DNA of 38,705 nucleotides from JAENVT01 sp031373785 (lineage in GTDB: Bacteria; Actinomycetota; Acidimicrobiia; Acidimicrobiales; Ilumatobacteraceae), in the NCBI GenBank assembly GCA_031373785.1, contig JANMNE010000286.1, positions 1 through 38,705 on the forward strand, read 5' to 3'. Below are positions 1-7,202 of this stretch, piece after piece. A model generated the notes under the pieces. That model was not told the DNA's origin. It worked only from the letters and a program-made list of their open reading frames with translations, and did not search any database. The stretch's first letter is position 1; each line of letters begins with the position of its first letter. The translations under genes were made by a program, and so were the position numbers.

Positions 1-135
1 GTGAGGTGCGGTCGTCCCGACACCGCACGCAGGACGGCCAAGCGTTGCGGTGTGACGTTCAAGCCTTGTTGGCGAAGGAGCCCAGCCGGGTCGACCGACA
101 TTTCCACAGTATGTGCAAATTTCTCACAGATGTAA

Positions 136-504
136 AGTCCTCCTTCGATTCCGGCCGCCACGCGACCAGCCACACCGCTGGCCCCCGCTGTTCCTCCAGT
201 CGAGATCAACGCGCGACTCAACGTCGAACGGTTACGCGGCGGTCGCGGCCTCGATCGGGCTGCGAACCGGCGACGCTGGAGCGCGATCTCGGACGATCTG
301 CCGGACGGCTCAATCCTTGTCTGCGACAGCAGTGAGCCTCGGCTGGTTCACGGCGACCTCACGTGGGCGTTCAGCTTCGACGGCTGGGTCCAGCCGCAAC
401 GCCGCACAGCAGGAGTCGCGGTCGACGTGGTCACACCGCCAACGTCGGTCGCGGCGATGCAGCATGGCTACGAGCCGGCCCTGCACCCGAGCGCCACATC
501 GTGA
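136..504 (+). pseudogene. Decayed conserved hypothetical protein, C-terminal part
   Basis: An open frame of about 122 codons ends at TGA 502-504. It has no ATG, GTG or TTG near its beginning and is closed upstream by TAA 133-135. The translation looks like real protein: a segment reading RRRWSAISDDLPDG, then DLTWAFSFDGW, then TPPTSVAAMQHGYEPALH. From memory, similar ends occur on uncharacterised actinobacterial proteins. With no usable start I read it as the 3' remnant of a broken gene. No function can be assigned. Positions 1-135 show no convincing gene; the short frame there has weak coding character. Confidence 0.35.
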
Positions 505-521
505 CCAACACGGGCTCGTTC

Positions 522-581
522 TACACTGAGCCGATGCTCCCGCCACCGGCACCAGCGCTCGACTTCGCTCATCCCCACTGA
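522..581 (+). promoter_or_regulatory. Putative leaderless promoter and 15-codon leader ORF before the VIT gene
   Basis: TACACT at 522-527 is followed after 6 nt by ATG 534. That ATG opens a 15-codon ORF rich in proline and alanine, ending at TGA 579-581, 13 nt before the VIT start. The -10 to start-codon spacing matches several other genes in the window. The mini-ORF may only mark the transcript start, or it may couple translation to the transporter. No clear -35 is seen. Confidence 0.3.
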
Positions 582-594
582 TTGCGCACGACCC

Positions 595-1365
595 ATGGAT
601 GCTGCGCTGACCCGTCCCACACTGATCCCCATCGACGCCCACGTCAGCGACGCGGCAGGCGACACCGCCTCCCTGCGACGCAAGGCAGAACAGGTGCGGC
701 GCGGTGGGGCGCGCGCCGCAGTGCTGGGAGTGAACGACGGCCTGGTCACCAACCTGTGTTTGATCCTGGCGGTCGCCGGAGCAAGCGCCACGGCGTCGTC
801 GGTCCGCCTGGCCGGCTTCGCCAGCTTGATCGCCGGCGCGTTCTCGATGGCTGCCGGCGAATGGGTGTCGGTGCGCAGCCAAGCCCAAATGGCCGCAGGG
901 CTCGTCGGCGAACTGAAGCGCCTGATCGGGCGCAACCCGCGGCTGGTGCTCGATGAACTGACCAAGCAGTTGATCGACGATGGCTTCGCCACCGACACTG
1001 CGCGCAAGGCCAGCACCGAGCTACCGCTGGATGAGGACCGGTTCTTGAACTTCACGTCGCGAACCGTGTTCGGCGTGAACCCCGCCGAGCTCGGCTCCCC
1101 CTTCGTCGCCGCCTTCAGCTCGCTCGCCCTGTTCTCCGTCGGGGCGTTGATCCCGCTGCTGCCGTGGTTCTTCGCCCATGGCACCACGGCCGCCGTCTGG
1201 TCGGTGATCCTCACGGCAGTCGCCAGCCTGCTCGTGGGTGGCCTGGTCAGCTGGACTGCCGGCAACTCCGCCATCCTCGGCGGCAGTCGCCAACTGCTGA
1301 TCGTCGTGCTGGCCTCGGCCGTGACCTACGGCATCGGCAGCCTGTTCGGGACCGCCGTCGCCTGA
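595..1365 (+). CDS. VIT1/CCC1-family iron/manganese transporter
   Basis: A 256-residue membrane protein of the VIT1/CCC1 family, which moves Fe2+ or Mn2+ across membranes. The diagnostic first helix VLGVNDGLVTNLCLILAVAG lies near residues 43-62. It is followed by a SLIAGAFSMAAGEWVSVRSQ segment (second helix and start of the cytosolic metal-binding region), a soluble loop of about 80 residues, and three hydrophobic segments from about residue 160 to the end. Length and topology are normal for bacterial VIT proteins. The ATG has no strong ribosome site; the putative leader ORF just upstream may supply coupling. It converges on the uracil glycosylase gene with a 19-nt gap. Metal specificity cannot be read from the sequence. 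Confidence 0.85.
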   Translation: MDAALTRPTLIPIDAHVSDAAGDTASLRRKAEQVRRGGARAAVLGVNDGLVTNLCLILAVAGASATASSVRLAGFASLIAGAFSMAAGEWVSVRSQAQMAAGLVGELKRLIGRNPRLVLDELTKQLIDDGFATDTARKASTELPLDEDRFLNFTSRTVFGVNPAELGSPFVAAFSSLALFSVGALIPLLPWFFAHGTTAAVWSVILTAVASLLVGGLVSWTAGNSAILGGSRQLLIVVLASAVTYGIGSLFGTAVA

Positions 1366-1384
1366 GGCAACGGCGCGCAGCCCC

Positions 1385-1972
1385 TCAGGAGGCCGCAGCA
1401 GCATCCCAGGCTTGCCGGTATGACGCGGCCAGCGTGTCAATCGTCTCGTGAGCGTTGAGACCACTCGGGTTGGGCAGGACCCACAGCTCGGCGCCGCCGA
1501 GTCCATCGCCCTGGCGGCCCTGGACTGCTTTCGGTTCGGCGAACGCTTGCCGATAGGCCGTGAGGCCGAGCACGGCAACGACTCTCGGCCGCCAGTGCAG
1601 CACGTTTGCCTCGAGTGCAGCCGCGCCGGCACGAAGCTCGTCGCGGCTCAGCTCCTCGGCACGGGCGCTCGCGGTCGCGACGATGTTGGTGATGCCGATC
1701 CCGAGGCCGAGTACCAGTTCGCGATCCGCGTCGCTCATTCCATTGCTGGCATCGACCGCGCGCGGGATGATCCCAGCGACGTGCAGCGCCGGCCAGAAGC
1801 GGTTGCCGCGACGGGCGAAGTGAGCGTTGACAGCGGCGGTCCACAGTCCCGGGTTGATCCCCACGAACAGCAGTCGGACGCGATCGTCGATCAGGTCATC
1901 GACCGCTGCACCGTTGAACGAAGCGAGCTCCTCGCGACTAAACCTCACTCGCCTTAGCGTCGCGGAAACCAT
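1385..1972 (-). CDS. mug: Mug-type G/U mismatch-specific DNA glycosylase
   Basis: A 195-residue member of uracil-DNA glycosylase family 2 (Mug), which excises uracil and related bases from mispairs for base-excision repair. Motif 1 is GINPGLWTAA (residues 38-47), followed by the expected HFARRGNRFW segment. A GIGITNIVATASARAEEL segment spans about 91-108, and motif 2 is NPSGLNAH (168-175). ATG 1972 is chosen because the family's N-terminus begins just after it; the frame stays open upstream but reads as non-coding. It is the last gene of the ArsR-led operon, and its start overlaps the end of the 39-codon ORF by 19 nt. Why a repair enzyme is cotranscribed with an ArsR/DUF899 module is unclear. 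Confidence 0.85.
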   Translation of the reverse strand: MVSATLRRVRFSREELASFNGAAVDDLIDDRVRLLFVGINPGLWTAAVNAHFARRGNRFWPALHVAGIIPRAVDASNGMSDADRELVLGLGIGITNIVATASARAEELSRDELRAGAAALEANVLHWRPRVVAVLGLTAYRQAFAEPKAVQGRQGDGLGGAELWVLPNPSGLNAHETIDTLAASYRQAWDAAAAS

Positions 1973-2073
1973 CGCCCGAATCGAACACGGATCGCGAGGA
2001 CCGTTCCGGCGCAGCTGATCGTGAGGAGCGGGACGATCTCCTCGACGGGTATGCCGGCGACGTGGGCGAGCAT
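1954..2073 (-). CDS. 39-residue putative membrane peptide, translationally coupled
   Basis: The ATG at 2073-2071 overlaps the TGA of the DUF899 gene (TGATG), and the ORF runs 39 codons into the start of the glycosylase gene. The peptide begins MLAHVAGIPVEEIVPLL, continues with an uncharged stretch TISCAGTVLAI, and ends in a basic tail (RVRFGRWFPRR). That is the layout of a single-pass inner-membrane miniprotein with a positive cytoplasmic end. Both neighbours overlap it, so it sits in an unbroken chain of coupled genes, which argues for real translation. I do not recognise a named family and infer no function beyond membrane association. Confidence 0.5.
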   Translation of the reverse strand: MLAHVAGIPVEEIVPLLTISCAGTVLAIRVRFGRWFPRR

Positions 2074-2780
2074 CACGCCGACGCGCCATCGTACGAATCG
2101 TGGCGGCGGAACCAGCCGCCATTGCCCTCCTCGTTGCGTCCGAGCGGAGCGCGATCGAGCCATTGATACATGCCCCACATCGCATCGAGGCCACGGGCGT
2201 ACGCGGAGTAGGTATGGTAGACGACGCCGTCCTGCATGATGAACGTGCTCATTCCCGGCAACTCCCCCGGCCCGTTCTGGCGCATCTCCTCGGGTACTTC
2301 ACGGAAATTGTAGTCGAGCAGCGGCCGCTCCTCGGTCGAGGAGACCTTGAAGTCGAAGTTGAAGTCGTTGGCGAACGACGACACCCACGGGAACGACCAA
2401 CCCATGCGGGTCTGGTAGGCCATGAGCTTCTCGAGTGGGGCTCGCGAGACGGCGACCCACGTGACGTCGTGGTGCTCGAGGTGGATGCGTGGGAGATCGA
2501 TGTGGTCGCCCAGCGACGAGCAGCTGGGGCAGCCCTCATCCCAGTCGGGGCCGAACATGAAGTGGTACACGATCAGCTGCGAGCGACCGTCGAAAAGGTC
2601 GGCCAGGCGCTTCGGTCCGTCCTCGGTGTCGAACACGTACTGCTGGTCCACGCGCACCCACGGCAACTCCAGCCGCTGTTGGGCGATCGCATCGGACATG
2701 CGGGTCAGCTCCTTCTCACGCTCGAGCAGGGCGCGTCGGGCATTGGTCCACTCATCGCGGGTTCCGGTCGGATGGTTCAT
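2073..2780 (-). CDS. DUF899 family thioredoxin-like protein
   Basis: A 235-residue DUF899 protein (AhpC/thioredoxin-like fold, activity not established). Features seen: an N-terminal helix with WTNARRALLEREKELTR, then LPWVRV, then HFMFGPDWDEGCPSCSSLGD with a CPSC pair at C84/C87 in the thioredoxin active-site position, then GWSFPWVSSFANDFNFDF, and a C-terminal YSAYARGLD segment typical of the family. Length is normal. Its start overlaps the SRPBCC gene's stop by 4 nt (ATGA), and its stop overlaps the next small ORF. In actinobacteria DUF899 genes often lie beside ArsR and AHSA1-like genes, as here. A redox or thiol role is inference. Confidence 0.9.
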   Translation of the reverse strand: MNHPTGTRDEWTNARRALLEREKELTRMSDAIAQQRLELPWVRVDQQYVFDTEDGPKRLADLFDGRSQLIVYHFMFGPDWDEGCPSCSSLGDHIDLPRIHLEHHDVTWVAVSRAPLEKLMAYQTRMGWSFPWVSSFANDFNFDFKVSSTEERPLLDYNFREVPEEMRQNGPGELPGMSTFIMQDGVVYHTYSAYARGLDAMWGMYQWLDRAPLGRNEEGNGGWFRRHDSYDGASA

Positions 2781-3256
2781 GATTGTTCTCCCTGTTGATC
2801 GTTGGGTTGAAGTGGTGTTGAAGATGCGTTCTCGAGGAAGGCCTGCAACTTGGCCAGCGTCTGACCCCAGCCGATGTTGACCGACGTGGTGTTGAGATCG
2901 CCTTCGATGGTGATCCGTTCGTGGTCGAGGCGAAGCACTGTTCCGCCGCCTTCGGCGTCGCTGAAGCTGATGGTCAGCTTCGTCTCCTGCGCCGTGTGGT
3001 CGAACTTGAACGTGAGGACGATCCGTTCGTCGGGCACGAGCTCCTCGATCACGGAGACGAAGTTCGTGTGCACTCCATCGGGGCCGAGCAGCTCGACGTT
3101 GTGCGCGCCACCGACGCGCTCATCGACGTTGGCATCGACGACCGACATGTCGTCGGGCCCGAACCAGCGCGCGAGCAGGCTCGGGTCGAGCCAAGCCCGG
3201 TAGACCTTCGAGCGGGGCGCGGCGATCACGCGTTCCAGGGCGACTGCGAACTGCAT
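2777..3256 (-). CDS. SRPBCC/AHSA1-like domain protein
   Basis: A 159-residue START/SRPBCC-fold protein of the AHSA1-like group (hydrophobic-cavity helix-grip fold). It has the typical opening ERVIAAPRSKVYRAWLDP and LLARWFGPD, a middle ERIVLTFKF strand, and a C-terminal helix ending in WGQTLAKLQAFLEN. Ligand and reaction are unknown; bacterial members usually sit next to ArsR-type regulators. The start codon overlaps the ArsR stop codon (TGATG), so the two are translationally coupled, and the stop overlaps the DUF899 start. A second SRPBCC gene with its own ArsR partner lies at 7203-8430. Confidence 0.88.
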   Translation of the reverse strand: MQFAVALERVIAAPRSKVYRAWLDPSLLARWFGPDDMSVVDANVDERVGGAHNVELLGPDGVHTNFVSVIEELVPDERIVLTFKFDHTAQETKLTISFSDAEGGGTVLRLDHERITIEGDLNTTSVNIGWGQTLAKLQAFLENASSTPLQPNDQQGEQS

Positions 3257-3576
3257 CAGGTGTTCTCCTCGGTCATCAACTTCTCCAATCGATCGAGCTT
3301 GTGCGTCCAGAAGTCTTCGTAGAACGCGACCCAGTTGCGCACGTCCGCCAGCGGTTCGGCGCGCAGCCGGCAGATCGTGGTGCGACCGTCGACGCAGCGG
3401 TCGACGAGCCCGGCGTCCTCGAGCACGATCAGGTGCTTCGAGACGGCCGCCAGCGAGATGTCGAACGGCTCGGCCAGCTCGCCGACGGTGCGCTCACCGT
3501 CGGCCAATGCGTTCAGCATCGTCCGGCGCGGTGCGCTCGACAGCGCGTGGAACACCGCATCCAAACTCTCAACCAT
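3256..3576 (-). CDS. ArsR-family transcriptional regulator
   Basis: A 106-residue winged-helix repressor. The DNA-binding core includes ALSSAPRRTMLNALADGE, VGELAEPFDISLAAVSKHLI (recognition helix) and LEDAGLV, followed by the wing with DGRTTICRL. No cysteine metal-binding motif of the ArsR/SmtB metal sensors is visible, so it probably senses something other than a metal or acts with its SRPBCC partner. The chosen ATG (3576) lies 7 nt after a near-consensus -10, so the transcript should be leaderless. The start codon itself lies inside an operator-like dyad, which points to autorepression. First gene of a five-gene operon. Confidence 0.9.
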   Translation of the reverse strand: MVESLDAVFHALSSAPRRTMLNALADGERTVGELAEPFDISLAAVSKHLIVLEDAGLVDRCVDGRTTICRLRAEPLADVRNWVAFYEDFWTHKLDRLEKLMTEENT

Positions 3577-3624
3577 GTAGTTGAGAATACAGAGCAACCG
3601 CCCAACTGTCAACCATGTAGTTGA
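3569..3624 (-). promoter_or_regulatory. Promoter of the ArsR operon with two identical operator dyads
   Basis: On the minus strand, TTGACA (3607-3612) and TATTCT (3584-3589) are separated by exactly 17 bp, an almost ideal housekeeping promoter. A 16-bp sequence reading TCAACCATGTAGTTGA on the plus strand occurs twice, at 3569-3584 and 3609-3624, exactly 40 bp apart. Each copy has 5-bp inverted arms (TCAAC/GTTGA). One copy covers the -10 edge and the start codon; the other overlaps the -35. Binding of the ArsR product to both on one DNA face would block initiation. Confidence 0.75.
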
Positions 3625-3664
3625 GCATTGGAAGGGGCCTGTTGCCGAAGCCGACAATGGGCTT

Positions 3665-3778
3665 GTGCTGCTCCTCGCGCCCGATGACCTCGACGCTTGC
3701 GACAGTTCAATCGATCGACTCGTTGACGCAATCGAGGAGCGCGCCAGATACCTCGGGCTCACGTGGACGACGCCGTGA
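3665..3778 (+). CDS. Possible small ORF or gene remnant
   Basis: The frame is open from 3581. From GTG 3665 it gives 37 residues beginning VLLLAPDDLDACDSSIDRLV, with an amphipathic helix IDRLVDAIEERARYLGL. The composition looks protein-like, but no ribosome site or promoter was found and the family is not recognised. It may be the tail of a lost gene. The rest of 3577-3828 contains only the operators described separately. Confidence 0.2.
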   Translation: MLLLAPDDLDACDSSIDRLVDAIEERARYLGLTWTTP

Positions 3779-3828
3779 TCACGAACGGATCGAAGCGTTC
3801 GCGACAGCAGTTGTACTCATCGGCTGTT

Positions 3829-4983
3829 TCAGGGTCTTCGTGTGCCGGGTGGGTGGCGGGGTTGGCTGGTGCGGGTGGTTCCGTCGGGGAAGGTGATGTC
3901 GAGGTCGGCGTTGGGGAGCAGTTTGAGGTGGAGGCGCTGGCGGTGGACGTGGTGGTGGTGACGGTTGCAGAGCAACACCAAATTTTCGAAGTCGGTCGGC
4001 CCCTGGTGGCGCCAGTAGTGGATGTGGTGGGCGTCGCACCACGAGACGGTGCGGTCGCAGCCCGGGAAGCGGCAGCCGCCGTCGCGGGCGGTGATGGCAC
4101 GGAACAGATCTTTGGGCACGGTGTAGGTCGCTCGCCCGTAGTTCAAGATGGTGTCACCGGCGCGTAGGACGCGGTGGATCACGCAGTCGCACAGCACCAT
4201 GTCGGTGGTCGCCGCGCCGATGTAGGCGTGATCGGTGGTCCATGCCAAGGGTGTGGTGGCCAGCGTGTCGGCGTCGATGATCAGTTCGACGTGTGGGCGT
4301 CGCCGGGGTGTGCCGGCCCGGTTGTGGTTGGCGTTGAAGTACGCACAGACCTCGACCAGCGCGTCAGCGCTGCGTGTCGGGTTGTCGCGAGAGTCACCTT
4401 TGCCGTCCCAGGTCGAGGCGGTGCGGATCGCCTGTTCGAATTGCACGGCGCCGTGCTCGTCGAGCACGAACCGCCCGATCAGACCGTCGGCGGTGCGAGC
4501 GGTGCGTAGTTGGCGTTCGGGTTCGACCGGTTCGGGAAGGTCAACGATGGCGTCGGCTCGTTGGCGCCACAGTGCGGCGGCCTGTTCCGCGTCGGCGACG
4601 GTGAGTGGGGCGATGATCGCCACGATCTCGGCTTGTTGTTCGGCCATCACCGTCTCGACGGCTGGTTTGGTGACGGTGCGCAACGCGTTGATTTGGCCGG
4701 CGGACAGGACACGGTTGCAGGCTGCGTGGGCGATCGTCGGGAACTGGTCGAGGAACCGGCCGCGGTGTACCAGCGCGGCGGCGTCGCGGTTGCTCATCCG
4801 ACAGTGGTGACGTAACCAGGCGGTCATCGACACCGACCCGTCGAGGGCCCAGTCGCCGCGTCCTTCGAGGCGTCGTGCGGCGAGTGCCAAGCGGGCTGCG
4901 TCGCGTTCGTGAGCGGCCCACGCGTCGATGAATTCGGCGTCGCTCATCACGATGTCGTCGAGCACCGGCCAGTCGTTCCCCAT
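3829..4983 (-). CDS. DUF222 / 13E12-repeat HNH endonuclease-domain protein
   Basis: A 384-residue protein of the DUF222 (13E12 repeat) family, common and multi-copy in actinomycetes. The DUF222 region covers roughly residues 15-290 (ARLALAARRLEGRGDW; SMTAWLRHHCRMSNRDAAAL; ALVEVCAYFNA). A C-terminal HNH domain contains GGCRFPGCDR, WCDAHHIHYWRHQGPTDFEN and LVLLCNRHHHHVH, so the paired cysteines and His-Asn-His residues needed for metal-dependent DNA cleavage are present. The start at ATG 4983 is chosen because residues before it have no family resemblance; ATG 5040 is an alternative. It is monocistronic and divergent from the phosphotransferase gene. Its biological role is unknown. Confidence 0.85.
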   Translation of the reverse strand: MGNDWPVLDDIVMSDAEFIDAWAAHERDAARLALAARRLEGRGDWALDGSVSMTAWLRHHCRMSNRDAAALVHRGRFLDQFPTIAHAACNRVLSAGQINALRTVTKPAVETVMAEQQAEIVAIIAPLTVADAEQAAALWRQRADAIVDLPEPVEPERQLRTARTADGLIGRFVLDEHGAVQFEQAIRTASTWDGKGDSRDNPTRSADALVEVCAYFNANHNRAGTPRRRPHVELIIDADTLATTPLAWTTDHAYIGAATTDMVLCDCVIHRVLRAGDTILNYGRATYTVPKDLFRAITARDGGCRFPGCDRTVSWCDAHHIHYWRHQGPTDFENLVLLCNRHHHHVHRQRLHLKLLPNADLDITFPDGTTRTSQPRHPPGTRRP

Positions 4984-5139
4984 ACCCCATGATCGTACAC
5001 CAGTTCGATCGACGCGATCCGCTCGCAACCCATATTCCATATAGCTTCCAGCGATACAACCCGACCCGACATCACCCCACCAGATAGCTCGCTGCCATGT
5101 CCGGGTCGTTCGAGGGTTGGGTTGGGTGATACTGGCTGC

Positions 5140-5928
5140 GTGGAGATCCAACTGAAGGGCGGTGTCGCGAACGCGGGCGCGGTGGTTCGCTCAGGTGATC
5201 ACGTGTTGCGTCCCTCGAACCCCCACACGCCGACAATCCGTCGGTTCCTCTGCTTCGTCGCTCGGACCGGCTTCGACGGAGCGTCGCAACCCGTCGGCGT
5301 CGATGCCGACGGTCGGGAACGATTGCGATTCATCGACGGACATGTTCCGTTGCCGCCCTTTCCCGATTGGGCGCAGACTGACCAGGCGCTCGGATCGATC
5401 GCTCGCCTGATGCGACGGTTCCATCGCGCGGCCAGCGGGTTCGAGTCACGCACCGAGGACACGTGGAGTGCCGAGATGGCCGATCCCGCTGGTGGGTCGA
5501 TCATCTGCCACAACGACGTGTGCTTGGAGAACGTCGTGTTCCGCGACGGCCAGGCGGTCGGGTTGTTGGATTTCGACTTCGCTGCTCCGGGCCGCCCGGA
5601 GTACGACCTGGCGTGTTTTGCCAGGATGTGTGTTCCGATCGATGATGACGAGAGCCGGGTTCGGCTCGGTTGGCGGCCGGCAGACCTACCGGCCCGGTTG
5701 CGGCTTGTCGCCGACCAGTACGGCCTCGGCGCCGACGAGCGCGACGAGTTGATCGCCGCGCTCGATGCGTCGATAGCTCGAGGCGGGGAGTTTCTACTGC
5801 GTCGAGTGGCCAGTGGCGACCACAACTTCATCGAAATGTGGAACTCGATGGGCGGGATGGCTCGATTCGATCGTCGACGCAACTGGTGGGCAGACACCCG
5901 ACCACAGTTCGACGCCGCTCTGCGTTGA
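5140..5928 (+). CDS. Aminoglycoside phosphotransferase (APH) family protein
   Basis: A 262-residue small-molecule kinase of the APH/choline-kinase fold. The N-lobe reads GGVANAGAVVRSGDHVLRP. The catalytic loop is HNDVCLENVVF (D126, N131) and the metal-binding motif is LDFDFAAPGRPEYDLA (D144/D146). GTG 5140 is preferred over an upstream TTG because GATACT ends 6 nt before it, giving a leaderless arrangement. Many chromosomal actinobacterial members with this short N-lobe have unknown substrates, so antibiotic resistance should not be assumed. The 156-bp gap to the divergent DUF222 gene holds this promoter and nothing else recognised. Confidence 0.8.
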   Translation: MEIQLKGGVANAGAVVRSGDHVLRPSNPHTPTIRRFLCFVARTGFDGASQPVGVDADGRERLRFIDGHVPLPPFPDWAQTDQALGSIARLMRRFHRAASGFESRTEDTWSAEMADPAGGSIICHNDVCLENVVFRDGQAVGLLDFDFAAPGRPEYDLACFARMCVPIDDDESRVRLGWRPADLPARLRLVADQYGLGADERDELIAALDASIARGGEFLLRRVASGDHNFIEMWNSMGGMARFDRRRNWWADTRPQFDAALR

Positions 5929-6000
5929 CCGAGTTGCAATCGGCAGGTGCGCCGGCTTGGGCGACACATCACCTATCGACGCGCTCCTACATTCGGAAGC

Positions 6001-6132
6001 GTGACCGAACCGGCTGTTCGAGCGCATCACGTCGCCGGCTTCCTCCGCAAGCCGGTCGACAACGACGCGCTCCTCGACACGATCCGCGACGCGCTCGACA
6101 GGACGGCTGACGCCTACTCACCCAGCGAGTGA
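6001..6132 (+). pseudogene. Response-regulator receiver domain, C-terminal fragment
   Basis: The frame encodes VAGFLRKPVDNDALLDTI followed by RDAL. This is the beta5-alpha5 end of a CheY-like receiver domain, with the conserved K-P pair (RKPVD). Nothing of the phosphoacceptor half is found upstream, where the frame reads as non-coding. I interpret it as the tail of a deleted two-component regulator. GTG 6001 is in frame and could produce a 43-residue peptide. It occupies most of the 305-bp gap between the phosphotransferase and the aldo/keto reductase; the only other signal there is the reductase promoter. Confidence 0.5.
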
Positions 6133-6233
6133 CCTCGCCGGGAATCGTGTCACCGAGCAACCCTCTGGCTCCCCAAATCGTTGATGGTCCGCCTGCGGTT
6201 CATGACGGCCTCGCTCTGGCATATCGTCGACGC

Positions 6234-7202
6234 ATGAAATTCACCCAACTCGGTCACTCGGGTCTGCAGGTCAGCCGGATCGCGCTCGGATGCATGAGCT
6301 TCGGAGACACGTCGCGCGGCTACAACGAGTGGGCCCTCGACGACGACACAGCAGCGCCGCTCTTCGAACAGGCCGTGGAGCTCGGCATCAACCTGTGGGA
6401 CACGGCCAACGTCTACGGCTTCGGCACCTCCGAGGAGATCGTCGGGCGAGCGGTCAACAAGTTCGCCCGCCGCGACGACATCGTGCTCGCCACCAAGTTG
6501 TACTTCAAGATGCACGACGGTCCCGGAGGATCAGGGCTGTCGCGCAAGGCCATCATGGAACAGATCGACGCCTCGCTCACCCGGCTCGGCACCGACTACG
6601 TCGACCTCTACCAGATCCACCGCTTCGACCCGAACACACCGGTCGAGGAGACCATGGAGGCGCTTCACGACGTCGTCAAGGCGGGCAAGGCGCGCTACCT
6701 CGGCGCGTCATCGATGTGGGCATGGCAGTTCGCCAAGATGCAACATGCCGCCGACCTTCACGGCTGGACCCGCTTCGTGTCGATGCAGGATCAGTACAAC
6801 CTGATGCAACGCGAAGAAGAGCGCGAGATGTTCGGCGTACTCGCCGATCAAGGGGTCGGCGCCATCCCGTGGAGCCCTCTCGCCAAGGGACGGCTGGCCC
6901 GTCCGTGGGGAGAGCACACCCGTCGCTCCGACAGCGACCCGCTCGGGCAACGGTTCGAGAACGATGACGATCGACCGATCGTCGAAGCCGTCCAGCGCAT
7001 CGCCGAAGCCCGACACATCCCCATGGCGCAGGTCGCGCTCGCCTGGGTGCTGCACAACCCGGTGGTGGCCGCGCCGATCGTCGGGCCCACCAAGCCTCAC
7101 CACCTCCCCGACGCCGTTGCCGCGCTCGACGTCGAGCTGACCGGTGAGGAGATCACGAGCCTCGAAGCGCCCTACACCCCTCATGCTCCGACCGGGTTCT
7201 GA
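6234..7202 (+). CDS. Aldo/keto reductase
   Basis: A 322-residue NADPH-dependent oxidoreductase of the aldo/keto reductase superfamily (TIM barrel). The catalytic tetrad is visible: D56 and Y61 in WDTANVYGFGTSEEIVGRA, K88 in VLATKLYF, and H129 in VDLYQIHRFDP. The cofactor end has AAPIVGPTKPHHLPDAV near the C-terminus. ATG 6234 is chosen because the family starts at MKFTQLGHSGLQVS and because TATCGT lies 6 nt upstream. The open frame continues about 35 codons further upstream without similarity. The physiological substrate is unknown; this subgroup resembles YajO/YhdN-type reductases. It converges on the SRPBCC gene with no intergenic base. Confidence 0.9.
   Translation: MKFTQLGHSGLQVSRIALGCMSFGDTSRGYNEWALDDDTAAPLFEQAVELGINLWDTANVYGFGTSEEIVGRAVNKFARRDDIVLATKLYFKMHDGPGGSGLSRKAIMEQIDASLTRLGTDYVDLYQIHRFDPNTPVEETMEALHDVVKAGKARYLGASSMWAWQFAKMQHAADLHGWTRFVSMQDQYNLMQREEEREMFGVLADQGVGAIPWSPLAKGRLARPWGEHTRRSDSDPLGQRFENDDDRPIVEAVQRIAEARHIPMAQVALAWVLHNPVVAAPIVGPTKPHHLPDAVAALDVELTGEEITSLEAPYTPHAPTGF

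Noticed and set aside
95..135. DnaA-box-like TTTCCACA in an AT-richer patch
   Set aside because: It is a single imperfect box with no neighbouring boxes, dnaA or dnaN, so there is no support for an origin.
3569..3616. 15-codon upstream ORF (MVDSWAVALYSQLHG) before the ArsR gene
   Set aside because: It begins upstream of the predicted transcript start, so it should not be in the mRNA. It exists because the operator repeat contains ATG.
5140..5928. Aminoglycoside resistance gene
   Set aside because: APH-fold motifs alone do not indicate antibiotic resistance. There is no mobile context and the N-lobe is of the short chromosomal type.
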